Assembly: GCA_030696085.1 (NCBI GenBank)
Contig: JAUYNL010000022.1
Coordinates: 1 to 64,000, forward strand
Direction: 5' to 3'
From: Luteolibacter sp.
GTDB taxonomy: Bacteria; Verrucomicrobiota; Verrucomicrobiia; Verrucomicrobiales; Akkermansiaceae
Length of the DNA stretch: 64,000 nt
Below are positions 40,626 through 48,860 of the stretch, one piece after another. The translations under genes and the position numbers were made by a program. Positions within the stretch are counted from its first letter, which is position 1; each line of letters opens with the position of its first letter. Under the pieces are notes generated by a model. It ran no database searches and had not been told where the DNA came from. It saw only the letters and a list, made by a program, of their open reading frames with translations.

Positions 40626-41483
40626 ATGAGCAGCATTTTGCAACGAGTGGCCCCCATCGGCGAGGCGCGTGACCGGGAAATCCTCAAGGATGCGGCCACT
40701 TATATCTATCAGGAACGACCGCAGGGACCTGTGCAGGCCCATCTATTCCTCCCGGAAAAACTCACGGCATCGCCCCCGCGCGCGCTCATCGTTTTTTTTC
40801 ATGGTGGTTTCTGGGATTCCCCCACTCCCACGCAATTTGTGCCCCACTGCCTGCATTTCGCCAGCCGCGGCGCGGTGGCCGTGGCCGCGGAAACCCGCAC
40901 CGGCGCGCGCCATGGCACAGGCCCTCTGGAAGCCATCGATGACGCACGCGACCTGATCCGCTGGCTGCGCCACAATGCCGATACCTTCAATCTGAACCCC
41001 GACCGCTTCATCATTGGCGGCGCTGGCGGCGGAGCTCTACTCGCCCTGCTCACCGCGCTGCCCAAGCCCAAGGCAATGCCGCCGGTGGATGGACTCGATT
41101 GCCGCCCGCAGGCGCTCATCCTCTTCAGCGCCCTGGTCAACAGCGCGATCAAGAGCCAGGCCTTCAACCGTTTCCCGGACGCGAGGACGGCCAAGCGCCT
41201 GAGCCCTTCCTCACTGGTGCGCCGCAAGCTGCCACCGATGATCTTTTTCCATGGAAAAAACGACCGCATCACGCCCTTCGACGAAATCGAGCGCTTCCGC
41301 CGCCGGGCCCGCTTCTGGGGCAATCACTGCGAACTGGTGGACTTCGAACGCGCCGACCACAGCTTTTTTAACTTCAACGTGAGCCACAAGAATTTTGAGC
41401 TTACCATAGATGCCGCCGATCGCTTCCTTGTTGAAAAAGGCCTGTTGCCGCCCAATGAGTCGACGGACCCGCCATGGCCTTGA
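40626..41483 (+). CDS. Alpha/beta hydrolase-fold protein (nucleophile Ser replaced by Ala)
   Basis: RALIVFFHGGFWDS oxyanion motif, DDARDLIRWLRHNADTFNLNPDRFIIGGAGGGALLALL nucleophile elbow, C-terminal HGKNDRITPF (Asp) and RADHSFFNF (His). Confidence 0.8.
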   Translation: MSSILQRVAPIGEARDREILKDAATYIYQERPQGPVQAHLFLPEKLTASPPRALIVFFHGGFWDSPTPTQFVPHCLHFASRGAVAVAAETRTGARHGTGPLEAIDDARDLIRWLRHNADTFNLNPDRFIIGGAGGGALLALLTALPKPKAMPPVDGLDCRPQALILFSALVNSAIKSQAFNRFPDARTAKRLSPSSLVRRKLPPMIFFHGKNDRITPFDEIERFRRRARFWGNHCELVDFERADHSFFNFNVSHKNFELTIDAADRFLVEKGLLPPNESTDPPWP

Positions 41484-41868
41484 ACACTCACCTCGCGACC
41501 ACCGACCTGACATGTTAATAATACCAATGATTCCAAAATAGTAAGGACATTATTATTTCAACAACTGGGCCGTCGTCATCCCGTAGGCGAATGAGATGAA
41601 GGACGCCGCCCCTTTCCTCGAATAGTTATCCGCCGTCATGGACGTTGGAATTACCCATTGAAGGCGAGGTTTTCCGGGGTGGGCAGCTGGTGCTGTTTGA
41701 CGCCGCTCTGGGTGGCGGGCTCTGCTTCGGGATGTGGTCACCAGAACCAACCTCACAGCCACAGGCAATCCATGCTCGCAAATGGAATGACCGTGAAATG
41801 ATGATGCCGATGAGAATATTTTAAGCTTGAAATCAGCGGCAGTCCGTATAGCCAACTATCCCACGGTC

Positions 41869-43173
41869 ATGAAAGAACGATCCATTCGATTCAAATATTT
41901 GAGCCAACCCTTCTGCGGCGCACTCGCCATCCTGTGGTTGATTTCACTCGCCCCGTCCTCGTCGGTCCTGCTTGGCCAGCAGGAAACGGCATTTCCGGGT
42001 GCCGTCACCTCGCCAACGCAGGAAGCATGGCGGCTTCCCGCAGACCAACTGGATTCCCTCGTCGCACCGATCGCTCTCTATCCTGATCCGTTGCTGAGCC
42101 AGACTCTGGTCGCTTCCACATATCCATTGGAAATTATCCAACTCCAGCAATGGATGGAGCGGAACAAGGATTTGAAAGACCAGGCACTGGCGGACGCCGT
42201 GCAGAAGCAGCCCTGGGATCCGAGCATTCAGGCCATGGTCGCGGTTCCTGACGTGATCGAGCGCCTCGCCGGCAACATCCAATGGACGACGGAACTGGGG
42301 AACGCGTTCCTCGCACAACCGGAGGACGTCATGGACGCCGTTCAGCGCATGCGGACGAAAGCACAGGGGACGAATGTTTTGGTGAGTAACACCCAGCAGA
42401 CAGTGGGAACCGAAGTGGTCGAAGGCGAAAAAGTAATCGTCATCCAGCAAGCAGATCCGGAAGTGATTTACGTCCCATCCTACGATCCGGTGGTCGTTTA
42501 CGGCGCTCCGGTGTATCCTTATCCATCCTATGTCTATCCAGGCTATGTGCCGGGAACGGGACTCGCCTTTGGCATGGGAATCGCCTTGGGAGCCGCGTGG
42601 GGGAATGGCTGGGGATACAACTGCGGCTGGCACGGCGGTGATGTCGATATCAACGTCAACAACAACTACATCCGGAATTCCGGCAATTTCAACAACATGA
42701 ATGGCGGCAAATGGGCCCACCAACCCGCACATCGTGGCGGCACTCCATATGGACGCGGCGGCATCAATGGTGTCGGCGGCGGAAGCCGCCCTGGAGGTAT
42801 CGGCGGTGCAGGCAGGCCCGGCGGCGTAGGCGGACCCGGAGGTGTCGGCGGTGCAGGTAGGCCCGGCGGAGCAGGCGGACCCGGCGGCATTAGTGGACCC
42901 GGTGGCGGTGGAACACGGCCAAGCACCAAGCCCGCCACCCGGCCCAGCACCAAGCCCGCCAGTCGTCCCAGCAGCAGCAGCATCGGTGGCCGTAGCGTTT
43001 CATCCGGTGCCAACTCCAGCAGAAGCGCCTTCGGAGGAAGTGGATCCAGCGGAAGCGCCGCTCGCTCCAGCAGCTCAAGGGGCAGCAGCAGCAGAAGCTC
43101 AGGGGGCGGCAGCCGAGGCGGCGGCAGCCGAGGCGGCGGCGGTGGTGGTCGAGGCGGCGGTGGCCGTCGATAA
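41869..43173 (+). CDS. DUF3300 domain-containing protein with Gly/Ser/Pro-rich low-complexity C-terminus
   Basis: LPADQLDSLVAPIALYPDPLLSQTLVASTYPLEIIQLQQWMERNKDLKDQAL matches DUF3300; collagen-like and RGG-like tail. Confidence 0.88.
   Translation: MKERSIRFKYLSQPFCGALAILWLISLAPSSSVLLGQQETAFPGAVTSPTQEAWRLPADQLDSLVAPIALYPDPLLSQTLVASTYPLEIIQLQQWMERNKDLKDQALADAVQKQPWDPSIQAMVAVPDVIERLAGNIQWTTELGNAFLAQPEDVMDAVQRMRTKAQGTNVLVSNTQQTVGTEVVEGEKVIVIQQADPEVIYVPSYDPVVVYGAPVYPYPSYVYPGYVPGTGLAFGMGIALGAAWGNGWGYNCGWHGGDVDINVNNNYIRNSGNFNNMNGGKWAHQPAHRGGTPYGRGGINGVGGGSRPGGIGGAGRPGGVGGPGGVGGAGRPGGAGGPGGISGPGGGGTRPSTKPATRPSTKPASRPSSSSIGGRSVSSGANSSRSAFGGSGSSGSAARSSSSRGSSSRSSGGGSRGGGSRGGGGGGRGGGGRR
42793..42882 (+). 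repeat. 45-bp tandem repeat x2 inside DUF3300 gene
   Basis: GGAGGTATCGGCGGTGCAGGCAGGCCCGGCGGCGTAGGCGGACCC and GGAGGTGTCGGCGGTGCAGGTAGGCCCGGCGGAGCAGGCGGACCC; encodes GG(I/V)GGAGRPGG(V/A)GGP. Confidence 0.85.
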
Positions 43174-43224
43174 TGTCATGCACCAATCTTTGGAAGCTCC
43201 TCAACGAAAACAAATTTCATTAGT

Positions 43225-44169
43225 ATGAAAACTTCGAATCATTCATTCCCGGCGCTCCTGGCATCAAGCCTTCTCTGCGTCATCGCACAGGCGGCACCTG
43301 AAGTTGCCGCCATACCCGCACAGAAAAAATTTGATACGCCCCAGCAGGCGGCGGACAGCCTGATTCAGGCGGCAGCCTCCTTCCAGGTGCCCGCGCTCAA
43401 AGAGATCCTCGGGCCGGATAGTGAGGACATCGTCGCCTCGGAAGATCCCGTGATGGACAAGGCTCGGGCGGTCGAGTTTGCCGAAAAGGCAAAGGAAAAA
43501 CTATCGGTTGAAATCGACCCGAAGAATCCGGAAACAGCCAAGCTTTCTGTGGGTGAAGATGCCTTCCCGCTGCCGATTCCCATCGTCAAAAAGGACGGCA
43601 AATGGTCCTTCGATACCGCAGCCGCACGCGAGGAAATCCTGAACCGGCGCATCGGTGCCAACGAGTTGGACGCCATCACGATCTGCCGTGGCTACGTAGA
43701 GGCACAGCATGAATACGCCGCCTCCAAACACGATGGAGCGATCGTCCATCAATATGCCCAACGCACCATCAGCACTCCTGGTAAACAGGATGGGCTGGCA
43801 TGGAAGAACGCGGATGGCGAATGGGAAGGGCCGGTGGGTGAGGAAATCGCAAAGGCTCTGGAGCAAGGCTACTCGGAGCAGAGCAAGCCTCAACCCTATC
43901 ACGGTTACATTTTCAAGGTGCTCAAGGGTCAAGGACCCGCCGCACCCCTTGGCGAGATCGATTTCGTCATCAAGGGTGCCATGATCGGTGGTTTCGCACT
44001 CGCCGCCGCCCCCGCCGAATACCAAGTCACCGGCGTGAAAACCTTCATCGTCAGCCATACAGGAATCGTTTACGAAAAGGATCTCGGCCCGGACACTCTC
44101 GAAGCATTCCAGAAAATGGAACTCTTCAACCCCGACGAATCATGGTCAGCGACTGATGACGAGTGGTGA
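43225..44169 (+). CDS. DUF2950 domain-containing protein
   Basis: KFDTPQQAADSLIQAAASFQVPALKEILGPDSEDIV..., YGAALTRQ-like HGYIFKVLKGQGPAAPLGEIDFVIKGAMIGGFALAAAPAEYQVTGVKTFIVSHTGIVYEKDLG; follows DUF3300. Confidence 0.88.
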   Translation: MKTSNHSFPALLASSLLCVIAQAAPEVAAIPAQKKFDTPQQAADSLIQAAASFQVPALKEILGPDSEDIVASEDPVMDKARAVEFAEKAKEKLSVEIDPKNPETAKLSVGEDAFPLPIPIVKKDGKWSFDTAAAREEILNRRIGANELDAITICRGYVEAQHEYAASKHDGAIVHQYAQRTISTPGKQDGLAWKNADGEWEGPVGEEIAKALEQGYSEQSKPQPYHGYIFKVLKGQGPAAPLGEIDFVIKGAMIGGFALAAAPAEYQVTGVKTFIVSHTGIVYEKDLGPDTLEAFQKMELFNPDESWSATDDEW

Positions 44170-44320
44170 GCGGGGCAAACCCAATCAAACGTCCAAGAGG
44201 TCCTGGTGGACTATCCTTCAGACCTTGTTTTCTTTCAACGATTGCCCCGTCCACAATGATGAGCGTAGCTCTCTGTGGAGATGACAGATGCAATTTCGCC
44301 GCCTCGCCACACAAGATGCC

Positions 44321-45343
44321 TCACCACATCACCGACACCGCAGCGACGAAGTGACCGAGATCCGAGCCGGTCTGCCGCCGCGTGCCCTGGTCGATGTAGC
44401 CGAACTTGAATCCCACGCTCCGGCTCACCGATACGCCGCAAGTCACTCCCCACGAGAGAATCTCCCTGCTATCGTCCTTCTTGTCGCCATTGACGGTGCT
44501 TTGCCCGCCGAAATCATAGCCTAGACTGGCCCCCAGCCACAACCCGGGGCGGAAGGTGTGGATGACGTGCCCCTGCATCGTGACCAGCGGATCCTGCTCA
44601 AGCTCCATGCCGCCGAAGAAGTCATCGTTTTCCGTAAAGAACCAGGTCGCGCCGGTGAACTCGAAGGACCACTTGCCGCGCTCATGCACGACCCCCACCT
44701 GCGGGCGGATCGAATAGCGGTTCTCGCCGAGGTTGATCAGCTTGTCGCTGAAATACTCGCCGGTGGGCAGGGTGACGATCAGGCCCGCACCGATGATTGT
44801 GTCGCTTTTTAGCCCGGCGCGGTATTGCGCGAATTCCGCGCCCTCGAGCGGCGGCGCACCGAAAAGGTTGATAGCGAAGCGCAGCGAGGTGTCCGTGAAA
44901 CCCGACCGTTGCGCCGCAGCAGGGGCGTCGTTGAGCAAACCCGTCCACTCGCCCTCCTGATAGGCCTGGACCAGGTCGAAACGGGCGGATTTTCCGAACA
45001 ATCCAAAAGTGCGGATGTATTTCAATGCCGCGGTGTCCAGCTCCACCTCGACATCGGTTAGCCGCAGCACCGGATCCAGCGCGATGTCACCCTCGGTGCG
45101 GATGTAGCCGAGTCCCGCGAAGTTGACACCGAGCGGCAGATGCCCCCAGCGGCGCGGTTCGAGTTCCTGGGCGGAAAGCTCCGCAGAGGACGCCAGCATG
45201 GCAAAAATGATGATCACACCGCGCCTGGCAAAGGCGGCGAGCGACGGTGGTCCAGGAATGCATGAAGGCGGAAACGTCATTTGTCGGACACCGGAATGAA
45301 CATCCGCCCGGTATCGGGCAAGCATCTTATGGACGAAGCTCAT
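44321..45343 (-). CDS. Outer-membrane transporter-like protein (MetA-pathway-of-phenol-degradation family)
   Basis: HLPLGVNFAGLGYIRTEGDIALDPVL..., GLIVTLPTGEYFSDKLINLGENRYSIRPQVGVVHERGKWSFEFTGATWFFTEN. Confidence 0.75.
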   Translation of the reverse strand: MSFVHKMLARYRADVHSGVRQMTFPPSCIPGPPSLAAFARRGVIIIFAMLASSAELSAQELEPRRWGHLPLGVNFAGLGYIRTEGDIALDPVLRLTDVEVELDTAALKYIRTFGLFGKSARFDLVQAYQEGEWTGLLNDAPAAAQRSGFTDTSLRFAINLFGAPPLEGAEFAQYRAGLKSDTIIGAGLIVTLPTGEYFSDKLINLGENRYSIRPQVGVVHERGKWSFEFTGATWFFTENDDFFGGMELEQDPLVTMQGHVIHTFRPGLWLGASLGYDFGGQSTVNGDKKDDSREILSWGVTCGVSVSRSVGFKFGYIDQGTRRQTGSDLGHFVAAVSVMW

Positions 45344-45460
45344 GGGAACCTGCCTCCGCCATCATTGTCAAGGAGTCCGCCGGGATCGATGCAGCCGAGA
45401 CATGGTCTTGCCCTTGACGTTGGTTGAAGCTCGCGCACTTCGCGCCGCTGGACTTCAAGT

Positions 45461-45500
45461 AAAAAAAGAACCGGCTCGCAGGTATGCGAACCGGTTCCGC
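45461..45500 (-). terminator. Rho-independent terminator downstream of outer-membrane beta-barrel gene
   Basis: AACCGGCTCGCA-GGTA-TGCGAACCGGTT near-perfect 12-bp stem next to A7 on the + strand (T7 on the - strand). Confidence 0.8.
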
Positions 45501-45522
45501 AACAAAACTACTGGAACTGGAA

Positions 45523-46143
45523 TCAGAAATTGAAGCGAAGCCCCAATCCGGCACCCCAGTCATCGAAGTCACCCAAATCGCCATCGTCGCCGAAATCAGG
45601 CTCATCGAACCACATGTATCGGACGCCAAGATATCCTTCGAAAGCAGGAGTGAACTCATACACCAGTCCGGTGAAGGCCTGGGCCATGAAGGTCCACTCA
45701 TCATCGGAACCGAAGCCTCCGACCTCCACGTCGATGTTGGCAGCCCCGGCCCCGACACCAAGATACCACGCCAGCCTGTCGCCCAATGCCCACTCGTATT
45801 TGTAGTTGAGGGTGACTGGGACGATATCGATATCGATATTGGTATCTTCCAAGATGATAACGGGTTCATCATTGATCGAGCCCTCAGTCGCGACCGTGAC
45901 TTCGTCGTCCGAGCCAATCCAGCCCGCTTCGAGGAATATCGATGAGGAATCACTGAAATTATAGCCAATGTGGCCGTTCCAGTAGATCTCCTCGGAGTCG
46001 AACAAGTAGTCGCCTCCTCCGCCAAGGAACCAGCAGTAGGAATCGTAGGTGGTGGGAGGCGTGCTTGGAGCGGGAGCGGGCTCCCCGGCGCAAAGCGGGG
46101 AAATCAGCGCAATCGCACAACAGGTACGTAGTGTGTTTTTCAT
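45523..46143 (-). CDS. Outer-membrane beta-barrel protein, unknown function
   Basis: Signal peptide MKNTLRTCCAIALISPLCAGEPAP, amphipathic strands, C-terminal GLRFNF. Confidence 0.7.
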   Translation of the reverse strand: MKNTLRTCCAIALISPLCAGEPAPAPSTPPTTYDSYCWFLGGGGDYLFDSEEIYWNGHIGYNFSDSSSIFLEAGWIGSDDEVTVATEGSINDEPVIILEDTNIDIDIVPVTLNYKYEWALGDRLAWYLGVGAGAANIDVEVGGFGSDDEWTFMAQAFTGLVYEFTPAFEGYLGVRYMWFDEPDFGDDGDLGDFDDWGAGLGLRFNF

Positions 46144-46357
46144 AGCACTTGCCGGAATATCGGAAATTTTCGCCTCCGTCAATACGCCAGCCATGAGACT
46201 TTGGGCCTATATCGTGATCACAAGCCGGCAATTCGCTACCGATATACGACTTTTGTCCACCTTCCCCAAGAGATGCTGAAAGTGCTAGGAACTCATCCAT
46301 CCAATTTACGAACCGAATGATCATCATCCTGCTTGCCCCCTCTTGGACCCATATCGC

Positions 46358-46744
46358 ATGAGCGGGAGCGGCAAGCACTATGTGGCGGTCGTTGACGACG
46401 ATGAAAGTGTCGGACGCTCCCTCGCCCGCCTGCTCTGCAGCGCCGACTTCGACCCCGTGACCTACCTCTCCGCCGAGGTCTTCCTTGAGGACACCATGCG
46501 CCCGCGTTTCGGCTGTATCGTGCTCGATTTCCAGCTTCAGGGCATCTCGGGGCTGGACTTAGCCCGCCGACTTGCCGCCATCAACGACCGCACGCCGATC
46601 CTTCTCCTGACCGGCCGCGACGAACCGACCGACCGCGCTGCCGCGCAAGCCGCAGGGTGCGCGGGATATTTCCGCAAAACCGACATCGGCTCCGAAATCC
46701 TCGATTGGATCCGGGACGCCGTGCGGTGCCCTGTGATCGATTGA
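46358..46744 (+). CDS. Stand-alone receiver-domain response regulator
   Basis: VAVVDDDESVGRSLARLL, phospho-Asp FGCIVLDFQLQGISGLDLARRL, ILLLTGRDE, Lys in YFRKT; no output domain before stop. Confidence 0.85.
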   Translation: MSGSGKHYVAVVDDDESVGRSLARLLCSADFDPVTYLSAEVFLEDTMRPRFGCIVLDFQLQGISGLDLARRLAAINDRTPILLLTGRDEPTDRAAAQAAGCAGYFRKTDIGSEILDWIRDAVRCPVID

Positions 46745-46941
46745 GCGGAGATGGTCTACCTGGTCTTCGCCACCTCGCTTTATCTGCTGCCGCCCAAGGC
46801 CCATTGAACATGAACAATGCATTTGCCTGCAACATCATCTCCCCTGGACCGGTTTTCGGGTTTGAATTCCATTTCCAAAAGCCCCAGACACCTGAAGGCA
46901 AAAAACGCATCCCCATTTCATCGCAATCACATCCGCATCCC

Positions 46942-48567
46942 ATGTTTCCCTTTCGTTCATTTCTTGACCTGCTGGCCGGGCCTTCCCGTCGCGCTGCGGC
47001 TTCGCTGCTCTTCCTACTGCTCGCGCATTGCGCCCAACAGGGCCTGCCGCCAGAGGAGGGCTTCCATCGCGCCGCCGTCGTCTCCCTCAAACAGGCGGCG
47101 TCCAAATCACTGACAGCAGAGCAACGCGCCGCACTTTATCTCGATGCCGCCCGCGAAGCGGCAACACTGCTGGACTCACCCAACTCCGGCGAAGCCGCGC
47201 AAACCATTTACAATCAGGCCGCCGCCGATCTCACGGTGCTGCTGCGCTCCTCGAACGATGGCCGCATGTGGAACCGTCCGCTCGCCCTCGAATCGGGTGG
47301 CAAGACCTTCCGCCTGCGCTTCGCCCCTAAATCCAGCGACGGCAACTATGATCCAAACTGGTTCACCACCTTCACCCCCGCCTCGGAAGTGGACATGGAT
47401 TCCGTGAAAAACCGCCATCGCCAGGACGGCATCGGCGGCGCACTGGTCGGCGTGCGCAAAACCACTCAGCTGGAACCTTTCGCACCCCGGATCGGCGTCA
47501 CCGCGCCGGTCACCGCAGTGCTCGACTTCAATGGCCGCGAGGTGACGCTTTCCCTGGTCGATCCCACCTTGAAAACCAAGGCCCGGATCGCCGCGAAAGA
47601 GCGCGTGCTCCATGCCGATTTCTCCGCTCCCCTCGCCCACTACCCGCATGATTCCGAGTTATGGAACGGGCTGATGGGGGCGATCCACGCCGACGAGCGC
47701 ATGGGCACCACCGGCCTCTATCAGCTCCAGCCCTACGATCCGGACCGCATCCCGCTCATCTTCGTCCACGGCCTCATTTCCACGCCCCGCATGTGGCGCA
47801 ACGTGATCAACGAGATCGAAACCGATCCCATACTGCGCCGCCGCTACCAGTGCTGGGTTTTCAGCTACCCCACCGGCAATCCTCCCGCCTATTCGGCGAT
47901 GCGCCTGCGCGAGGAATTGCATAAGTTCCGCCAGCGGCATCCGGACTCGAAGGACATGGTGCTCGTCGGCCACAGCATGGGCGGCATCCTCACCCGCATG
48001 CAGGTTACAGACATGGATCGCGATGCCTGGAACGTGATCGGCATGGACAAGGCCAGCCGCTTCTTCAAGAACGTCAAACCCGGTGACCTCATCGACCGCT
48101 GCGCCATCTACCAGGCCAATCCGCACATCGACCGCGCCGTTTTCATCTGCACTCCCCACCGCGGCAGCAAGATGGCCGTCGGCACCCTCGGTGCGCTCGC
48201 CATCCGCCTGATCTCGCTGCCGGTCGATATCGTATCCACCGCCACCACCACGCTTGGCAGCTCCGTCTCCATCATCACCGGCAATTCCGACCGCATGCCC
48301 ACCAGCATCGACGGCCTGTCTCCGTCCAATCCCGCTTTCATGCTCCTCGATTCCCAGCCCATGGAAGTGCCTTACCACTCGATCATCGGCGACCGCGGCA
48401 AGGGCGACACTCCCAACAGCTCCGACGGCGTGGTGGAATACTGGAGTTCCCATGTGAAATCCGCGAAGTCCGAGAAAATCGTCCCCGGCCCCCACGGCGC
48501 GTGCGAAATGCCCGAGACCCTCGACGAACTCCGCCGCATCCTCCACCTCCATCTGAAATCCAATTGA
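46942..48567 (+). CDS. Secreted lipoprotein alpha/beta hydrolase (lipase/PGAP1-like)
   Basis: Signal with LLLAHCAQ lipobox-like, IPLIFVHGLISTPRMWRNVINEI, MVLVGHSMGGILTRMQ (GHSMGG nucleophile elbow). Confidence 0.82.
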   Translation: MFPFRSFLDLLAGPSRRAAASLLFLLLAHCAQQGLPPEEGFHRAAVVSLKQAASKSLTAEQRAALYLDAAREAATLLDSPNSGEAAQTIYNQAAADLTVLLRSSNDGRMWNRPLALESGGKTFRLRFAPKSSDGNYDPNWFTTFTPASEVDMDSVKNRHRQDGIGGALVGVRKTTQLEPFAPRIGVTAPVTAVLDFNGREVTLSLVDPTLKTKARIAAKERVLHADFSAPLAHYPHDSELWNGLMGAIHADERMGTTGLYQLQPYDPDRIPLIFVHGLISTPRMWRNVINEIETDPILRRRYQCWVFSYPTGNPPAYSAMRLREELHKFRQRHPDSKDMVLVGHSMGGILTRMQVTDMDRDAWNVIGMDKASRFFKNVKPGDLIDRCAIYQANPHIDRAVFICTPHRGSKMAVGTLGALAIRLISLPVDIVSTATTTLGSSVSIITGNSDRMPTSIDGLSPSNPAFMLLDSQPMEVPYHSIIGDRGKGDTPNSSDGVVEYWSSHVKSAKSEKIVPGPHGACEMPETLDELRRILHLHLKSN

Positions 48568-48583
48568 CATCCATCTCAACACC

Positions 48584-48727
48584 ATGAAATCCGCCAAGCA
48601 CATGCGCACCATCGCCAACGCATCCGGCCTTGCCGCACTCTCGGCCTGTTCCAGTATGGGCGAGCGGTTCGCAAACAACCCCGCCGGCGCACAGTTCCTC
48701 GATGCATGCAGTCGAGAAGCGGATTGA
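48584..48727 (+). CDS. Small (47 aa) lipoprotein-like ORF
   Basis: MKSAKHMRTIANASGLAALSACSSMGERFANNPAGAQFLDACSREAD with LSAC lipobox; short and unverified. Confidence 0.3.
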   Translation: MKSAKHMRTIANASGLAALSACSSMGERFANNPAGAQFLDACSREAD

Positions 48728-48860
48728 ACAACCCGAAGAGCATGAGGCTGGCAATAGTCCTCCTCATGCAAGTTTTGTAAACCTAGCCTGATTTTCAGCC
48801 CCTGAAAACAATCTTGCCCCCGAGCCCGAGTCGGGGGATGCTGCGGGCGCAGGCAACGAT

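Noticed and set aside
41553-41855. 100-aa minus-strand ORF
   Set aside because: No recognised motif, atypical composition, plausible readings on both strands; not called as a gene.
42793-43170. Possible CRISPR array or VNTR locus
   Set aside because: Repeats are in-frame, Gly-rich coding repeats without spacers; kept only as an intragenic tandem repeat.
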